From positions 248,001 to 312,000 of the forward strand of contig CAXXIH010000001.1 in NCBI GenBank assembly GCA_963663365.2: 64,000 nucleotides of DNA, read 5' to 3'. The position numbers and the translations under genes are program-made. Of this stretch, positions 9,270 through 17,595 are shown piece after piece. The notes under the pieces were generated by a model. The model was not told where the DNA came from. It searched no databases and saw only the letters and a program-made list of their open reading frames with translations. How positions within the stretch are numbered: position 1 is the stretch's first letter; every line of letters begins with the position of its first letter. The DNA comes from G963663365 sp963663365 (GTDB lineage Bacteria > Hinthialibacterota > Hinthialibacteria > Hinthialibacterales > G963663365).

Positions 9270-11447
9270 CTACCGTCTACGCCGTTCGCGGCGTAGCGCG
9301 CGGTCATTGAGCAGTACATTGCCCTCCGGACCAAAGTCTTCGCCTACCGGGTCTCCTGTCTCAAATTTTACGGTGTAAGGAGTGTTGGCGAATCTTTTGC
9401 CATCAAGTGTCCGCAATTCCCGGCCAATCGTGATTTGGTAACGGGTGGAGTCATTGAGAGATAAATCAAGGCTAACTCGGTCCCCAGCGCCACGGGGATT
9501 GATGTAAACCTCGGGTTTTGAATCCGCTTTGGGGCGGAATCGCAAAGCTTTCGAGACAGTGCGGGGATCAACACGTGCGTTTGTCTCAAACCAGAGTTGG
9601 TCGCCAATCCCTTTTAGAATCTCTTCCCCATCTTGGGGATAAGATGCCGTTATCAGAGGTCCATCGGTTTCGAATGAGAATGTGAAAGGCTCGGCCATTT
9701 CCACTTGTTCAAGCGAAGCCGCTGTCTCATGAATCGTGATCGTGTATTCCTCTTCGAATTGGACCGGATGCTTGCCCATCTGCATAAGTTGCAGGTGCAG
9801 GCGATTGATATTCGATAGTTTTGTCTCGCGATCGAAATAGGCGCGGAATGTTACCGGCGGACTGATTTCGACAGAGGATTTTACACGTACTCCCGACATC
9901 GGGGCGGAAAAAGTCACCAATACATCCACAACTTCTTGGTGGATAGGTATACGCTTTGCACCATCGCGCGGCAGGGTTTCTAAGACATAGGGACGCTCGA
10001 TGTTGGTTGCCAGAAAGACATCTTCAAGAACGATATCCGCATTAGGCTGGAGTTCCACTGCATAGATGTACGGTTCGTAAGATGCCTTTTCAAAGCGGAA
10101 TTCCTGCGGACCTGCCGGCACATTATTTAGGATGTAAAAACCATCGCTATCCGACATCGCCATAACCGATGTACCCGGAATATGGACAATTGTGCCAGCG
10201 TGATCATTGGTGTTCTCCAAAAGAACTCGCCCTTCAACAACGCAATTTCCTTCAAACAAAGGCTGATCTGAAGACGGTGTTAATGTGATTTCGGGATTAC
10301 TGGCAATACCATTGGAATCCACTCTTACAAACGTACGCCCGGGAGCATATCCGGCGTGTTCCGCTATCAAAATATAATTGCCCGTTGGCACACCGATAAA
10401 AGTGAATGTCCCATCCAGGACGGTTTGTACCGATTGCTGAATACCCGCCAATCGGACTTCTGTGCCTTCATGGCTGGCGGCGCCATCCAAAAGAATCTTG
10501 CCGCGTATTGTCCCTAAACCGATTCTTTCGGGGATTGGATCCAATGTAATTGTGACCATTGGGGCGATACTTTGCACTGTGGACTTCACATCGTCGAGAT
10601 GGCCTTCTACATAGCCCTCATGTGTAAAGACCAAATTGTAGGAATCTTCAGGCAGACTGCTCAGCACAAACATCCCATTGGATTGAGTCTCCGTGGCGGA
10701 TTTGGGCTGTCCGGCGATTTGCACGGTTGTCCCTGAGTGATCGACTTGGCCGGAAAGCAGACATAAACCTCGAATTCGGGCGTTTCCAATGAGGAGCGTT
10801 TCTGTCTCTGTCGGAGTGGCATCGTCCAGAATCGGGCTGAGTGTCAAATCTTCTAATTCAGTTTCTTCTCCGATATTGACCTCAATATTTTCTTGTTGGA
10901 TGGAGCCATACCCCTCCTTAAAGGCGGCAAGATTGTAATTTCCAGGTTCCAAGTCGGCGAAGCGGAATTCACCATCGGCGTTCGTGAACGTGCTTTCGGA
11001 CGCACCCACTAATAAGACAACAATACCGCTATGGTCATCGGAATCGGCGAGCGCAATTGTCCCTGCAATAGAGCCGAGTGGAGGGGCCAGGGCGAGCAAA
11101 ATGGTTGAATCGAGAGCAGTGATCTCTCCGGGATTGATTGTAATTGATTCCCGCCACTCTTCGAATCCATCGACTGATGCGACTACTTCATAAGTGCCCG
11201 GTGGCAGGGCGTCAATCCGGTATCGTCCTTCTGCGTCCGTTATGGCCCGGAATGTTGAACCGGGGATAAAAACTTCTATCCCTTCATGGTCGATTTCGCC
11301 ATCAAGCCGTATTGATCCGGTTAATGTGCCGGTTTTTGATGCCGGCGAACAAGAAAAGAAACCCATACATAACACCGGAATGATGACAGACCAAATCCCC
11401 GGTTTGGGCCGCCGCCATCCAAAGTTGTGTGGGCTATAAAGAAACAT
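9270..11447 (-). CDS. Exported protein with five carboxypeptidase-regulatory-like repeats and Ig-like C-terminus
   Basis: A 725-residue exported protein. The N-terminus has a hydrophobic segment ending in MGFFSC, possibly a non-standard lipobox that would anchor it to a membrane. Then come five beta-sandwich repeats of the carboxypeptidase regulatory/PEGA-like type, each about 80-100 residues. Each has G.I.G...L..., a [DS]H[ESA]G motif (DHEG, DHSG, DHSG, SHEG, DHAG), then DG.F.....P.G.Y.L....GY. The last 230 residues hold two SbsA/Big_5-type Ig-like domains (ETLPRDGAKRIPIHQEVVDV; ASYPQDGEEILKGIGDQLWF). It ends RRERRRR. It is likely a surface or periplasmic adhesion/structural protein. No catalytic motif is seen. 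Confidence 0.75.
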   Translation of the reverse strand: MFLYSPHNFGWRRPKPGIWSVIIPVLCMGFFSCSPASKTGTLTGSIRLDGEIDHEGIEVFIPGSTFRAITDAEGRYRIDALPPGTYEVVASVDGFEEWRESITINPGEITALDSTILLALAPPLGSIAGTIALADSDDHSGIVVLLVGASESTFTNADGEFRFADLEPGNYNLAAFKEGYGSIQQENIEVNIGEETELEDLTLSPILDDATPTETETLLIGNARIRGLCLLSGQVDHSGTTVQIAGQPKSATETQSNGMFVLSSLPEDSYNLVFTHEGYVEGHLDDVKSTVQSIAPMVTITLDPIPERIGLGTIRGKILLDGAASHEGTEVRLAGIQQSVQTVLDGTFTFIGVPTGNYILIAEHAGYAPGRTFVRVDSNGIASNPEITLTPSSDQPLFEGNCVVEGRVLLENTNDHAGTIVHIPGTSVMAMSDSDGFYILNNVPAGPQEFRFEKASYEPYIYAVELQPNADIVLEDVFLATNIERPYVLETLPRDGAKRIPIHQEVVDVLVTFSAPMSGVRVKSSVEISPPVTFRAYFDRETKLSNINRLHLQLMQMGKHPVQFEEEYTITIHETAASLEQVEMAEPFTFSFETDGPLITASYPQDGEEILKGIGDQLWFETNARVDPRTVSKALRFRPKADSKPEVYINPRGAGDRVSLDLSLNDSTRYQITIGRELRTLDGKRFANTPYTVKFETGDPVGEDFGPEGNVLLNDRALRRERRRR

Positions 11448-11723
11448 GGGATGATTTTACAGCAAGATCGTCGAAATCCGAGACCAAGGTTGCTAACGGC
11501 AAATGGATCGGATTGTGAAACGATTTTGAGCCCGGCGTAATCCGCAAATCGGCCGATCACTGTTCCGGTCCTTAAAGTTGTAATGTACCGAAAACGGATG
11601 AAACCGCCATTCGCAACGCTGCCATTGGAATTTGGGTAGCATGATTTGGTGTCGGTATGAGAATTTTATTCGGTATAGAATTGTAATGCGCTGCTTATCT
11701 TCCGCCAAATCGTATTTTAGGCA
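11448..11723. other. Non-coding gap upstream of the repeat-protein gene
   Basis: Between the 725-residue gene (start 11447) and the terminator at 11724 I see no credible gene. It should contain the minus-strand promoter of the 725-residue gene, but no convincing -35/-10 pair is visible and its ATG lacks a clear ribosome-binding site. Confidence 0.5.
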
Positions 11724-11755
11724 ATAGAAAATCCCCGATCCAATGAACCGGGGAT
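11724..11755 (-). terminator. Intrinsic terminator of the zinc-ribbon gene
   Basis: A perfect 7-bp stem (ATCCCCG at 11731-11737, CGGGGAT at 11749-11755) is followed on the minus strand by TTTTCTATT. It lies about 46 nt past the stop of the small zinc-ribbon gene at 11802. Confidence 0.75.
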
Positions 11756-11801
11756 GTATATTTCGCCATAAAATTGGGATATGTTTAAATTATTAAGATG
11801 A

Positions 11802-12017
11802 TCAAACGGCCCGGGGTAATGGCTCAGGATCCCGAAGACGGTAGCTAACACTGCTATCCGCCGGAGGTGGTGAAATGGGCACGTGTCTGCAGCGATAGCA
11901 GACTTCATTTGAGACAGCCTCAACAACCCAGGTTTCTTTTACATTTTCATAGGAGGAATAAACTTTTGAGGTAATCCCTCCACATGCAGCGCAACGGTTT
12001 ATTACCAAACGTGACAT
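11802..12017 (-). CDS. Small YgiT/MqsA-like zinc-ribbon protein
   Basis: A 71-residue protein with two CxxC pairs: CAACGG near the N-terminus and CYRC about 30 residues later, separated by ETWVVEAVSNEV. This resembles the YgiT-type zinc-finger family (C..CGG ... V..VP..VC..C), the N-terminal half of MqsA antitoxins. The C-terminal helix-turn-helix of MqsA is absent and no MqsR-like toxin is next to it. The ATG at 12017 is preferred over an upstream TTG at 12026 because an AGAGG ribosome-binding site lies 9 nt before it. It has its own promoter and terminator, which supports a real, monocistronic gene. Its function is unknown. Confidence 0.65.
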   Translation of the reverse strand: MSRLVINRCAACGGITSKVYSSYENVKETWVVEAVSNEVCYRCRHVPISPPPADSSVSYRLRDPEPLPRAV

Positions 12018-12040
12018 TAGCCTCAACCTCTATTAGTCAG

Positions 12041-12069
12041 AAACTATCGTGTGCCTGCGTGATCGTCAA
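12041..12069 (-). promoter_or_regulatory. Sigma70-like promoter of the zinc-ribbon gene
   Basis: On the minus strand, TTGACG (12064-12069) and TAGTTT (12041-12046) are separated by 17 nt. The -35 matches consensus at 5 of 6 positions and the -10 is weak. The start codon lies about 24 nt downstream of the -10. Confidence 0.45.
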
Positions 12070-12273
12070 GCAATTCCCAACATTTTGTGCCATCAAATAG
12101 ACCACCACCACAATATAGCAGATGTAGTGCCAATATATGGTGGAAGTAAAACGGATTGAGGATAAACAAGTAACTCACAGTTTATCTACAGCCCAAGTTG
12201 AGAAAATGAAGCCGGTTGAAGATGTGGTAGAAATGCCACTGTGGAGAAGCGTATGAGGGAAACGAGCCTTTGA
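12070..12273. other. Non-coding stretch upstream of the zinc-ribbon gene
   Basis: About 200 nt with no gene. It holds one DnaA-box-like word (TTATCTACA near 12182, one mismatch to TTATCCACA) and no strong hairpin. The ceramidase-fold gene ends at 12274. Confidence 0.4.
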
Positions 12274-13653
12274 TTATTTTGAGATTGACGGGTTAGAAAG
12301 TCTCATAGAGAGATTCGTCGCATATTGAACCATGATAGAACCAAGGTCCTGTCCGTAAAAAGAAACTGTCGCTTCGTACCCACCTTTGGAGTAAGCGTCA
12401 GGTGACAGTATGTATCCGATGTAGTGATTGGCGAGTCCAACAACTATGAACTCATGTGCTCCTGAATTACGCAACGCTTCTTTCATTTGCAGCCCAAGGA
12501 TTGCCGCCGGTTCGCCCGGTATGCCTATCGCTGCAAGTTCTCCGATTTGAAAGGCCATCAAATTAGCGGAGTTCGGAAAAAGTATTTGTAGCATCTGCGC
12601 GAGTGCTTCTTGATCGACTCCGTATTCCGTTCCGGCAATTTCCAAAAATCCCGGAGGAATTTTCCGGTCAGGCAAATTCTTTTCTTCTTGTATGATGAGT
12701 AAAGAAGGATCCTTTTCCGCTTTTATGCTTTCATAAATACGCTGAACATGCGGAGCGAATTGTCTTTCGAATCGGGCGACACGCATAAACTGTTCGGACC
12801 ATGCCTTTATTTCGGCCGCATCAGCCGGAAGCGGGGGGACACGCGGGCCTTGGTCGCCCTCTGCGCCATTGAAGAATAAAACTGTACCGCCGATTTCCTT
12901 TTCCAAGGTCCGGCAGACGGCCCCCGGCCATCCGCCCGAAATCACCATTGTCTCCGGCCCCAAGAGCGTTGGGTGGCACGCATAATTAAAAAGCGCGGCC
13001 AAAGGTGTGCCGTCAACATGCGTCACCTTTAAGACTGTGAGTGTTTGATCGACTGTTTCTTCTCCCCGGCGGTTGCGCGAGAAACCGGGCACCGTTTCAG
13101 ATCCCGAGCCTATCCGGCATGGCTCCAGACTATCCAATGCGGACTCGATTGCCTGAATGACACCGTTGGCTACTACTTGTGTTTGGACTTCGTCATAAAT
13201 TCCAATTTTGGGATTCTGAAATACGTTGGCACGCAGCATGGCAAAACCCGAGGGAGCGGCATGCGAATGTGTTGCGGCCATAAACAGATTCTTATTGGAA
13301 ATACCGCGTCCCGAAAAATGCTCAATCGCTTTCTCGCGGATATCGCTTGGTATCATATCCAGCTCGCACGATACCAATACCAGGAGCGTTTCCCCCTTTT
13401 TCAGGGCCAGCGCACGAGCCATTGTGGGGTCGTGGACGCCTGTGGCGGGTTTTCCGTTTCGCTCGCCATAGCCTCCCAGCTGTGTTGGCTGAGATTCAAC
13501 CTCCGGGGTGATGCTGGCTTTGCCTGTACCCGCCAAAACCGTTGTTTGAATGCCGGCAAATCCCCAAGCCGGCGCGAGCGCCAAACAGCAAAGAACCAAC
13601 ACATAAAGATGGAACAAAATGACTACTCGCAAGAGTCCAAGACTGCGTGACAT
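12274..13653 (-). CDS. Neutral ceramidase-fold exported protein lacking the ceramidase serine
   Basis: The protein matches the N-terminal domain of neutral/alkaline non-lysosomal ceramidases: AGTGKASITPEV at the start, zinc-ligand motifs ATHSHAAPSG and FNYACHPTLLGPE, and FFNGAEGDQGPR, which corresponds to the ceramidase motif N.GDVSPN. In that last motif the catalytic serine of true ceramidases is not present (DQGP in place of DVSP). The zinc site thus looks intact but the nucleophile does not, so ceramide hydrolysis is doubtful; many bacterial proteins of this fold have no known substrate. The chosen ATG (13653) gives a signal peptide ending in PAWGFAG; another ATG at 13665 is possible. It ends about 90 nt before sppA on the same strand. 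Confidence 0.75.
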   Translation of the reverse strand: MSRSLGLLRVVILFHLYVLVLCCLALAPAWGFAGIQTTVLAGTGKASITPEVESQPTQLGGYGERNGKPATGVHDPTMARALALKKGETLLVLVSCELDMIPSDIREKAIEHFSGRGISNKNLFMAATHSHAAPSGFAMLRANVFQNPKIGIYDEVQTQVVANGVIQAIESALDSLEPCRIGSGSETVPGFSRNRRGEETVDQTLTVLKVTHVDGTPLAALFNYACHPTLLGPETMVISGGWPGAVCRTLEKEIGGTVLFFNGAEGDQGPRVPPLPADAAEIKAWSEQFMRVARFERQFAPHVQRIYESIKAEKDPSLLIIQEEKNLPDRKIPPGFLEIAGTEYGVDQEALAQMLQILFPNSANLMAFQIGELAAIGIPGEPAAILGLQMKEALRNSGAHEFIVVGLANHYIGYILSPDAYSKGGYEATVSFYGQDLGSIMVQYATNLSMRLSNPSISK

Positions 13654-13740
13654 TTTGTTTCCCATCCCCAAGACCTTTGGGACATGCCGTCGTGGCAACG
13701 CAGGCATGTCATTTGAATGTGCAGACCGCTGGTGACCGGC

Positions 13741-15279
13741 CTAATGTTCCAATGGCATTCGGTATTGAAGAGGCGCTTTTTGACGCGCATCCGGAGAAAG
13801 GTGTGACAGCCCTTCTGAAATCAAATCCAATAGACTGGGAGATTCGCGGTCACGTTTGAGCACGTTGGGTTCACCTTCTATATCGGCCAATTCAGCCGCC
13901 ACATCGATTGCATCATCAAGAAATCCAATGCTATCAACCAGACCGACCTTAAGCGCCTGACGTCCTGTATAAACCTTGCCTTCGGCCAATTCTTTGGCGA
14001 GAGGCAGAAGATGCTGCAAGTTCTCTTCTTTTTCTTGTTTTGATAGATCCTCCAGCAGAATTGTGCTTGTTGCATCCGATACCGTCTCGGTGGCGCTGGA
14101 TACGTCCTCTGCCTCTTTTTGATCTTCTTTATAGTTATTTATGATCTCAACGATTTTTTCAGTGAAGGGATAAATGATCTCACCTTGTTCGTTGAAAGCC
14201 TCTTTATGAATCTCATCGTTATCCGTTTCCAGGAGTCTCGTGAGTGCGTCTCTGCGGCCCACATATACGGCTTCCAGAAATTGACTGTAATAATCGTCGA
14301 TTACGCTCTGGAGCATGTCGCGTTCATAATCCTCCAAATGCCGGTCAGGTGTTCCGAATGCTTTGAATTTTCCCGCTTTCACGGTTTCAAAAGACATTCC
14401 CACTTTTTCAAACAACCCTGACATTTCCAGATACTGCATATACACCCCAATACTTCCGGTCATCGATCCGGGGGTACAGACGATATGGTCGGCACTTGCC
14501 GCCGCGTAATAGGCGCCTGAGGCCGCCACATCATCAAAAAACGCCACGACGACTTTTTTATGTTCTTCGCGGATTTTCTTAACCTCTTGCCATAATTCTT
14601 GAGAGGCCACAATTCCACCACCGGGGCTATTGAAATGGAGCACGATGGCCGGAACGCCCGCCCGCTCGGCGTAGGATTCCATCTGTTTGATCCAGACGCT
14701 GGAATCATAGATTGGGCCCCAGATTTCAACGACCGCGACATTATTGTTCGTGAAGAATGATGAAGGCGCCTGTCCCCGGGCGGATAAAATGATCGTTCCT
14801 ACAAAGAGACATCCTGCGCCTATTGTGAAGAATAAAATCATCAAGATTACAAAGACGGTCCATTTGGCCGACCGCTTTTTGCGAGGTCTACGAACGGGGC
14901 GCGCTCCCGGAGGCGGTGTATGCAGCGGGCGCGTCCATGCAGGCGGCTCGCCCGGCCGCTGGTCTGAGCGGGGCGGCATTGGACGTGGCGGGCCTCCCGG
15001 GCCAGCTGCCGTATTCCCTCTTGGGGGTTGGCTCGGTTGGGGCGGAGTTCCCGTGAATTGGCCACTTGCAGGTGGGTATTCCGGTTCGGCCTGCGGCGCT
15101 GCGCCAGTTGAAGGCGGCTCGGGCTGCGGAGTCTCACCGGCCGTGCTTTCCGATTTTTCTTCGCCCGGAACACGATCATCCAGCGGGGATGGTGTGGGCT
15201 GTGAATTATCGAAATCAGGCCTATCCGGTGGCAGAGGCGAACCGGGCGATTGTGGCGATTGTGGTGGTTTATCTTCCAT
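13741..15279 (-). CDS. sppA: Signal peptide peptidase SppA with proline-rich N-terminal extension
   Basis: A membrane-bound S49-family serine protease that degrades cleaved signal peptides. Residues 1-145 form a proline/glycine/glutamate-rich cytoplasmic region ending in a basic patch (RPVRRPRKKRSAKW). One membrane helix follows at about 147-172, then the protease domain with LHFNSPGGG, the nucleophile serine in AASGAYYAAASAD and the general-base lysine in VKAGKFKAFGTPDR. Between the lysine region and the C-terminal LAEGKVYTGRQALKVGLVDS there is an acidic insertion of about 60 residues. The length of 512 compares with roughly 300-335 for the short SppA form. It is transcribed divergently from the wecA-like gene across a region with two palindromes. 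Confidence 0.9.
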   Translation of the reverse strand: MEDKPPQSPQSPGSPLPPDRPDFDNSQPTPSPLDDRVPGEEKSESTAGETPQPEPPSTGAAPQAEPEYPPASGQFTGTPPQPSQPPRGNTAAGPGGPPRPMPPRSDQRPGEPPAWTRPLHTPPPGARPVRRPRKKRSAKWTVFVILMILFFTIGAGCLFVGTIILSARGQAPSSFFTNNNVAVVEIWGPIYDSSVWIKQMESYAERAGVPAIVLHFNSPGGGIVASQELWQEVKKIREEHKKVVVAFFDDVAASGAYYAAASADHIVCTPGSMTGSIGVYMQYLEMSGLFEKVGMSFETVKAGKFKAFGTPDRHLEDYERDMLQSVIDDYYSQFLEAVYVGRRDALTRLLETDNDEIHKEAFNEQGEIIYPFTEKIVEIINNYKEDQKEAEDVSSATETVSDATSTILLEDLSKQEKEENLQHLLPLAKELAEGKVYTGRQALKVGLVDSIGFLDDAIDVAAELADIEGEPNVLKRDRESPSLLDLISEGLSHLSPDARQKAPLQYRMPLEH

Positions 15280-15368
15280 AGGACCTTCGCTTGTTCGTTT
15301 GAAGTATGCTTGCCGTCAAGTTAACACGAAATCAATGAAATGCTGATCCCGTCACTGACTGAGATTGA

Positions 15369-15391
15369 CTTGCCAAACCGGGTGTGGCAAG
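15369..15391. promoter_or_regulatory. Inverted repeat in sppA/wecA divergent region
   Basis: CTTGCCA and TGGCAAG are perfect 7-bp arms around a 9-nt spacer, between the divergent starts of sppA and the wecA-like gene. It is operator-like, with no T-run to suggest a terminator. Confidence 0.45.
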
Positions 15392-15405
15392 ACTTTCCGT
15401 GCCTA

Positions 15406-15422
15406 TCTGAGAGTATCTCAGA
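15406..15422. promoter_or_regulatory. Second palindrome in sppA/wecA divergent region
   Basis: TCTGAGA-GTA-TCTCAGA is a perfect 7-bp palindrome, 15 nt from the previous one and about 100 nt before the wecA-like start. It could be an operator. No regulator gene is adjacent. Confidence 0.45.
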
Positions 15423-15519
15423 CTTTCTCACTATTCTTTACGATTTTAAGGACTGTTAGGATACAAGTGAAAGAAATCCTGGATACTGTCCTTTTGCCGG
15501 CCCGGAACAGCCTTTGGGT

Positions 15520-16653
15520 ATGCTTATTCTTCTTGAACCGTTTCTCTTGGCCACATTAGCATCGGTCATCGCCGTACCGCTCTTGGCGCGTCTTGCCATG
15601 AGACTCGGGATTATCGACCATCCCGATGCCGGTGAGCACAAAACACACAAGGTTCCTATTCCTTATCTTGGGGGGATCGCCTTCCACCTGGCATTCACGG
15701 TTGTATTGGCCGACACGATTTGGCGGCAAGATGGAAGGCTTATCAGTGAATATTGGTACAGTGACTTAATTGTCCTTTATCTAGCCGCCACGGCCATGCT
15801 TGTCGTTGGTTTGGCCGATGATGTCTACGGTTTCCATGCGACAAATAAGCTCATTCTTCAAATCATTGTCATTGCGGCATTGGTTTTTTCCGGTTTTGGC
15901 ATTGAGCATGTGACCAATCCCTTCACCGGTCAGTCGATAGAACTCGGTTGGATTGGAGATCTTCTGGCCATTCTGTGGATTCTGGCCATTGTGAATGCCA
16001 TGAATCTGATTGATGGTCTGGATGGATTGGCGGCCGGTGTGGCCGCATCAGCATCCGCCGCTGCAATCTTGATCGCTTTGTCGCCTTGGAACGGATTCAC
16101 GGTGTTGATCGGTATTGCGCTTTTGAGCGGCACATTGGGTTTTTTGCCCTACAATCTCCCGCCCGCCCGCATCTATATGGGGGATGCCGGAAGTCTCTAC
16201 CTTGGGTTTCTCCTAGCGGCCTCTTCGATCGCGGGTACAAGCAAAGGCACAACTCTGTTGACTTTGACCATCCCTATCGTGGCTTTGCTGGTTCCGGTGG
16301 TCGACACCGGTTTGGCCGTTTTGCGCCGGACACGGCGGGGACGCGATATGTTTCGGGGTGACCGCCAGCATCTTCATCATCGTTTGCTCAATCTTGGCTT
16401 AACCCCAGCTCAAACAACTTGGACATTGGTTGGATTGGCCGCTCTATGCAGTGTCGCCGCCGTAATCGCCTCTCGTTTAACACCGCGGGTTTTGGCGCTC
16501 TCTCTTTTGACATTGGCCGCAGCCCTGATCTGGGGATTATGGTTTTTTGGCGTGTTGGAGGAGCGCAATGGGAATGGCGATTCAGAGAATCCGGTTTCGA
16601 AAAAGGTGACGATTCAGAATCCCAATTCAGCGGTTAATCCGAAAGAGAATTGA
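15520..16653 (+). CDS. wecA: WecA/TagO-type undecaprenyl-phosphate sugar-1-phosphate transferase
   Basis: A polytopic member of the MraY/WecA family, which transfers N-acetylhexosamine-1-phosphate from a UDP-sugar to undecaprenyl phosphate to start surface polysaccharide synthesis. Family motifs are clear: DHPDAGEHKTHKVPIPYLGG near residue 35, LADDVYGF, NAMNLIDGLDGLAAG, PPARIYMGDAGSLYLGF and the cytoplasmic HLHHRLLNLGL. About ten to eleven membrane helices are visible. The ATG at 15520 is chosen; a TTG at 15514 adds two residues. It heads a plus-strand glycan cluster. Distinction from other UDP-sugar specificities (WecA, TagO, WbpL) cannot be made, so the symbol is by family. Confidence 0.88.
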   Translation: MLILLEPFLLATLASVIAVPLLARLAMRLGIIDHPDAGEHKTHKVPIPYLGGIAFHLAFTVVLADTIWRQDGRLISEYWYSDLIVLYLAATAMLVVGLADDVYGFHATNKLILQIIVIAALVFSGFGIEHVTNPFTGQSIELGWIGDLLAILWILAIVNAMNLIDGLDGLAAGVAASASAAAILIALSPWNGFTVLIGIALLSGTLGFLPYNLPPARIYMGDAGSLYLGFLLAASSIAGTSKGTTLLTLTIPIVALLVPVVDTGLAVLRRTRRGRDMFRGDRQHLHHRLLNLGLTPAQTTWTLVGLAALCSVAAVIASRLTPRVLALSLLTLAAALIWGLWFFGVLEERNGNGDSENPVSKKVTIQNPNSAVNPKEN

Positions 16654-16656
16654 GAT

Positions 16657-17595
16657 ATGTCCAAGCGCAAACTTAGAGGTGGATTGCATCAAAGAGGGCA
16701 GAATCCGGCTCTTTATGCAGGATACCTTTGGGAACTGCCGTCGAAAGATAAAAGCCTGCCGCCATCGGCGCCTCAGACTCGGGCGCCGGTTCATGCCGAC
16801 CCTCCTGAATCTTCTCCATGCCTACCTTCCGTAGCAGAGAGTGACGTTTGTAATGCACCGCAGAAGTCACATCCGCTACAAGATCATGAATCCTCGCCTC
16901 AGGCACGGCTGGAAGAAGCATTTGCGGGACTCGAAAGCGTTTATGGAATTTGGCGGCGCAAGCCCTACTGTTGCCGGTTTTATCCCTATGCAGGACTCTC
17001 AAGCACAATCCGCGAGCGCCGTGAAGACGTCTCGATTCGTGTCAGTGACCTTTTATGCGATGCCCCTAAAACGGTGCTCCAAGGAATTTTGGATATCCTG
17101 CTGGCAAAATTCTGGAAACGAAATCCCAACGCAACTCTTGTTGCGGCCTATGAAGAATTCGTTTCGTGTCCCGATTTCGACCGGGAACGCCGCCGTATCC
17201 ATCGCGAACGTGGACGTGGAAAACAACTCACCGGCACCGCAGGCCGTGTGCGCGACCTGAAACCACAATTCGATCAACTGAACCGGGATTATTTCAATGG
17301 GAAACTTCGTGCTCCGATATCATGGAGTGTGAAGCGGATGAAAACCATGCTCGGTTATTACGACACCGAGCATAACACCATCATTATCAACAAGGCTTTG
17401 GACAGCCGTTCTGTGCCCTTGTATGTCCTTAACTACATTCTGTATCACGAAATGCTGCATGTGGAACAAGACTATTCTCCACGCCGCCGGGGAAAACGGC
17501 GCAATGTGCACGATAAGGGGTTTCAGTTTAAAGAGCGCCTCTTCGTCGATTATGGCCGGGCCATACGTTGGCTCACGTTTCGGGGCTGGATATGA
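16657..17595 (+). CDS. SprT-like zinc metalloprotease-fold protein
   Basis: The C-terminal 120 residues form an SprT-like/M48-type domain: LNRDYFNGKL, then the zinc motif YHEMLH (HExxH, about residue 264) and a downstream HDKGFQFKE that supplies the third ligand. The N-terminal 95 residues are proline-rich and probably disordered. SprT-like proteins are cytoplasmic and mostly of unknown target in bacteria; the eukaryotic relative Spartan cleaves DNA-protein crosslinks. It starts 3 nt after the wecA-like stop and overlaps the next glycosyltransferase start (ATGA), so it belongs to the same operon although its function seems unrelated. Confidence 0.8.
   Translation: MSKRKLRGGLHQRGQNPALYAGYLWELPSKDKSLPPSAPQTRAPVHADPPESSPCLPSVAESDVCNAPQKSHPLQDHESSPQARLEEAFAGLESVYGIWRRKPYCCRFYPYAGLSSTIRERREDVSIRVSDLLCDAPKTVLQGILDILLAKFWKRNPNATLVAAYEEFVSCPDFDRERRRIHRERGRGKQLTGTAGRVRDLKPQFDQLNRDYFNGKLRAPISWSVKRMKTMLGYYDTEHNTIIINKALDSRSVPLYVLNYILYHEMLHVEQDYSPRRRGKRRNVHDKGFQFKERLFVDYGRAIRWLTFRGWI

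Noticed and set aside
12070..12273. A second DnaA-box cluster (TTATCTACA near 12182)
   Set aside because: Only one imperfect box, no AT-rich tract and no phasing.
13045..13650. 201-codon plus-strand frame
   Set aside because: It is antisense to the ceramidase-fold gene, whose motifs are clear; no coding signal of its own.
14744..15346. 200-codon Gly-rich plus-strand frame
   Set aside because: It is the complement of the proline-rich N-terminal arm of SppA, a known source of long spurious frames.
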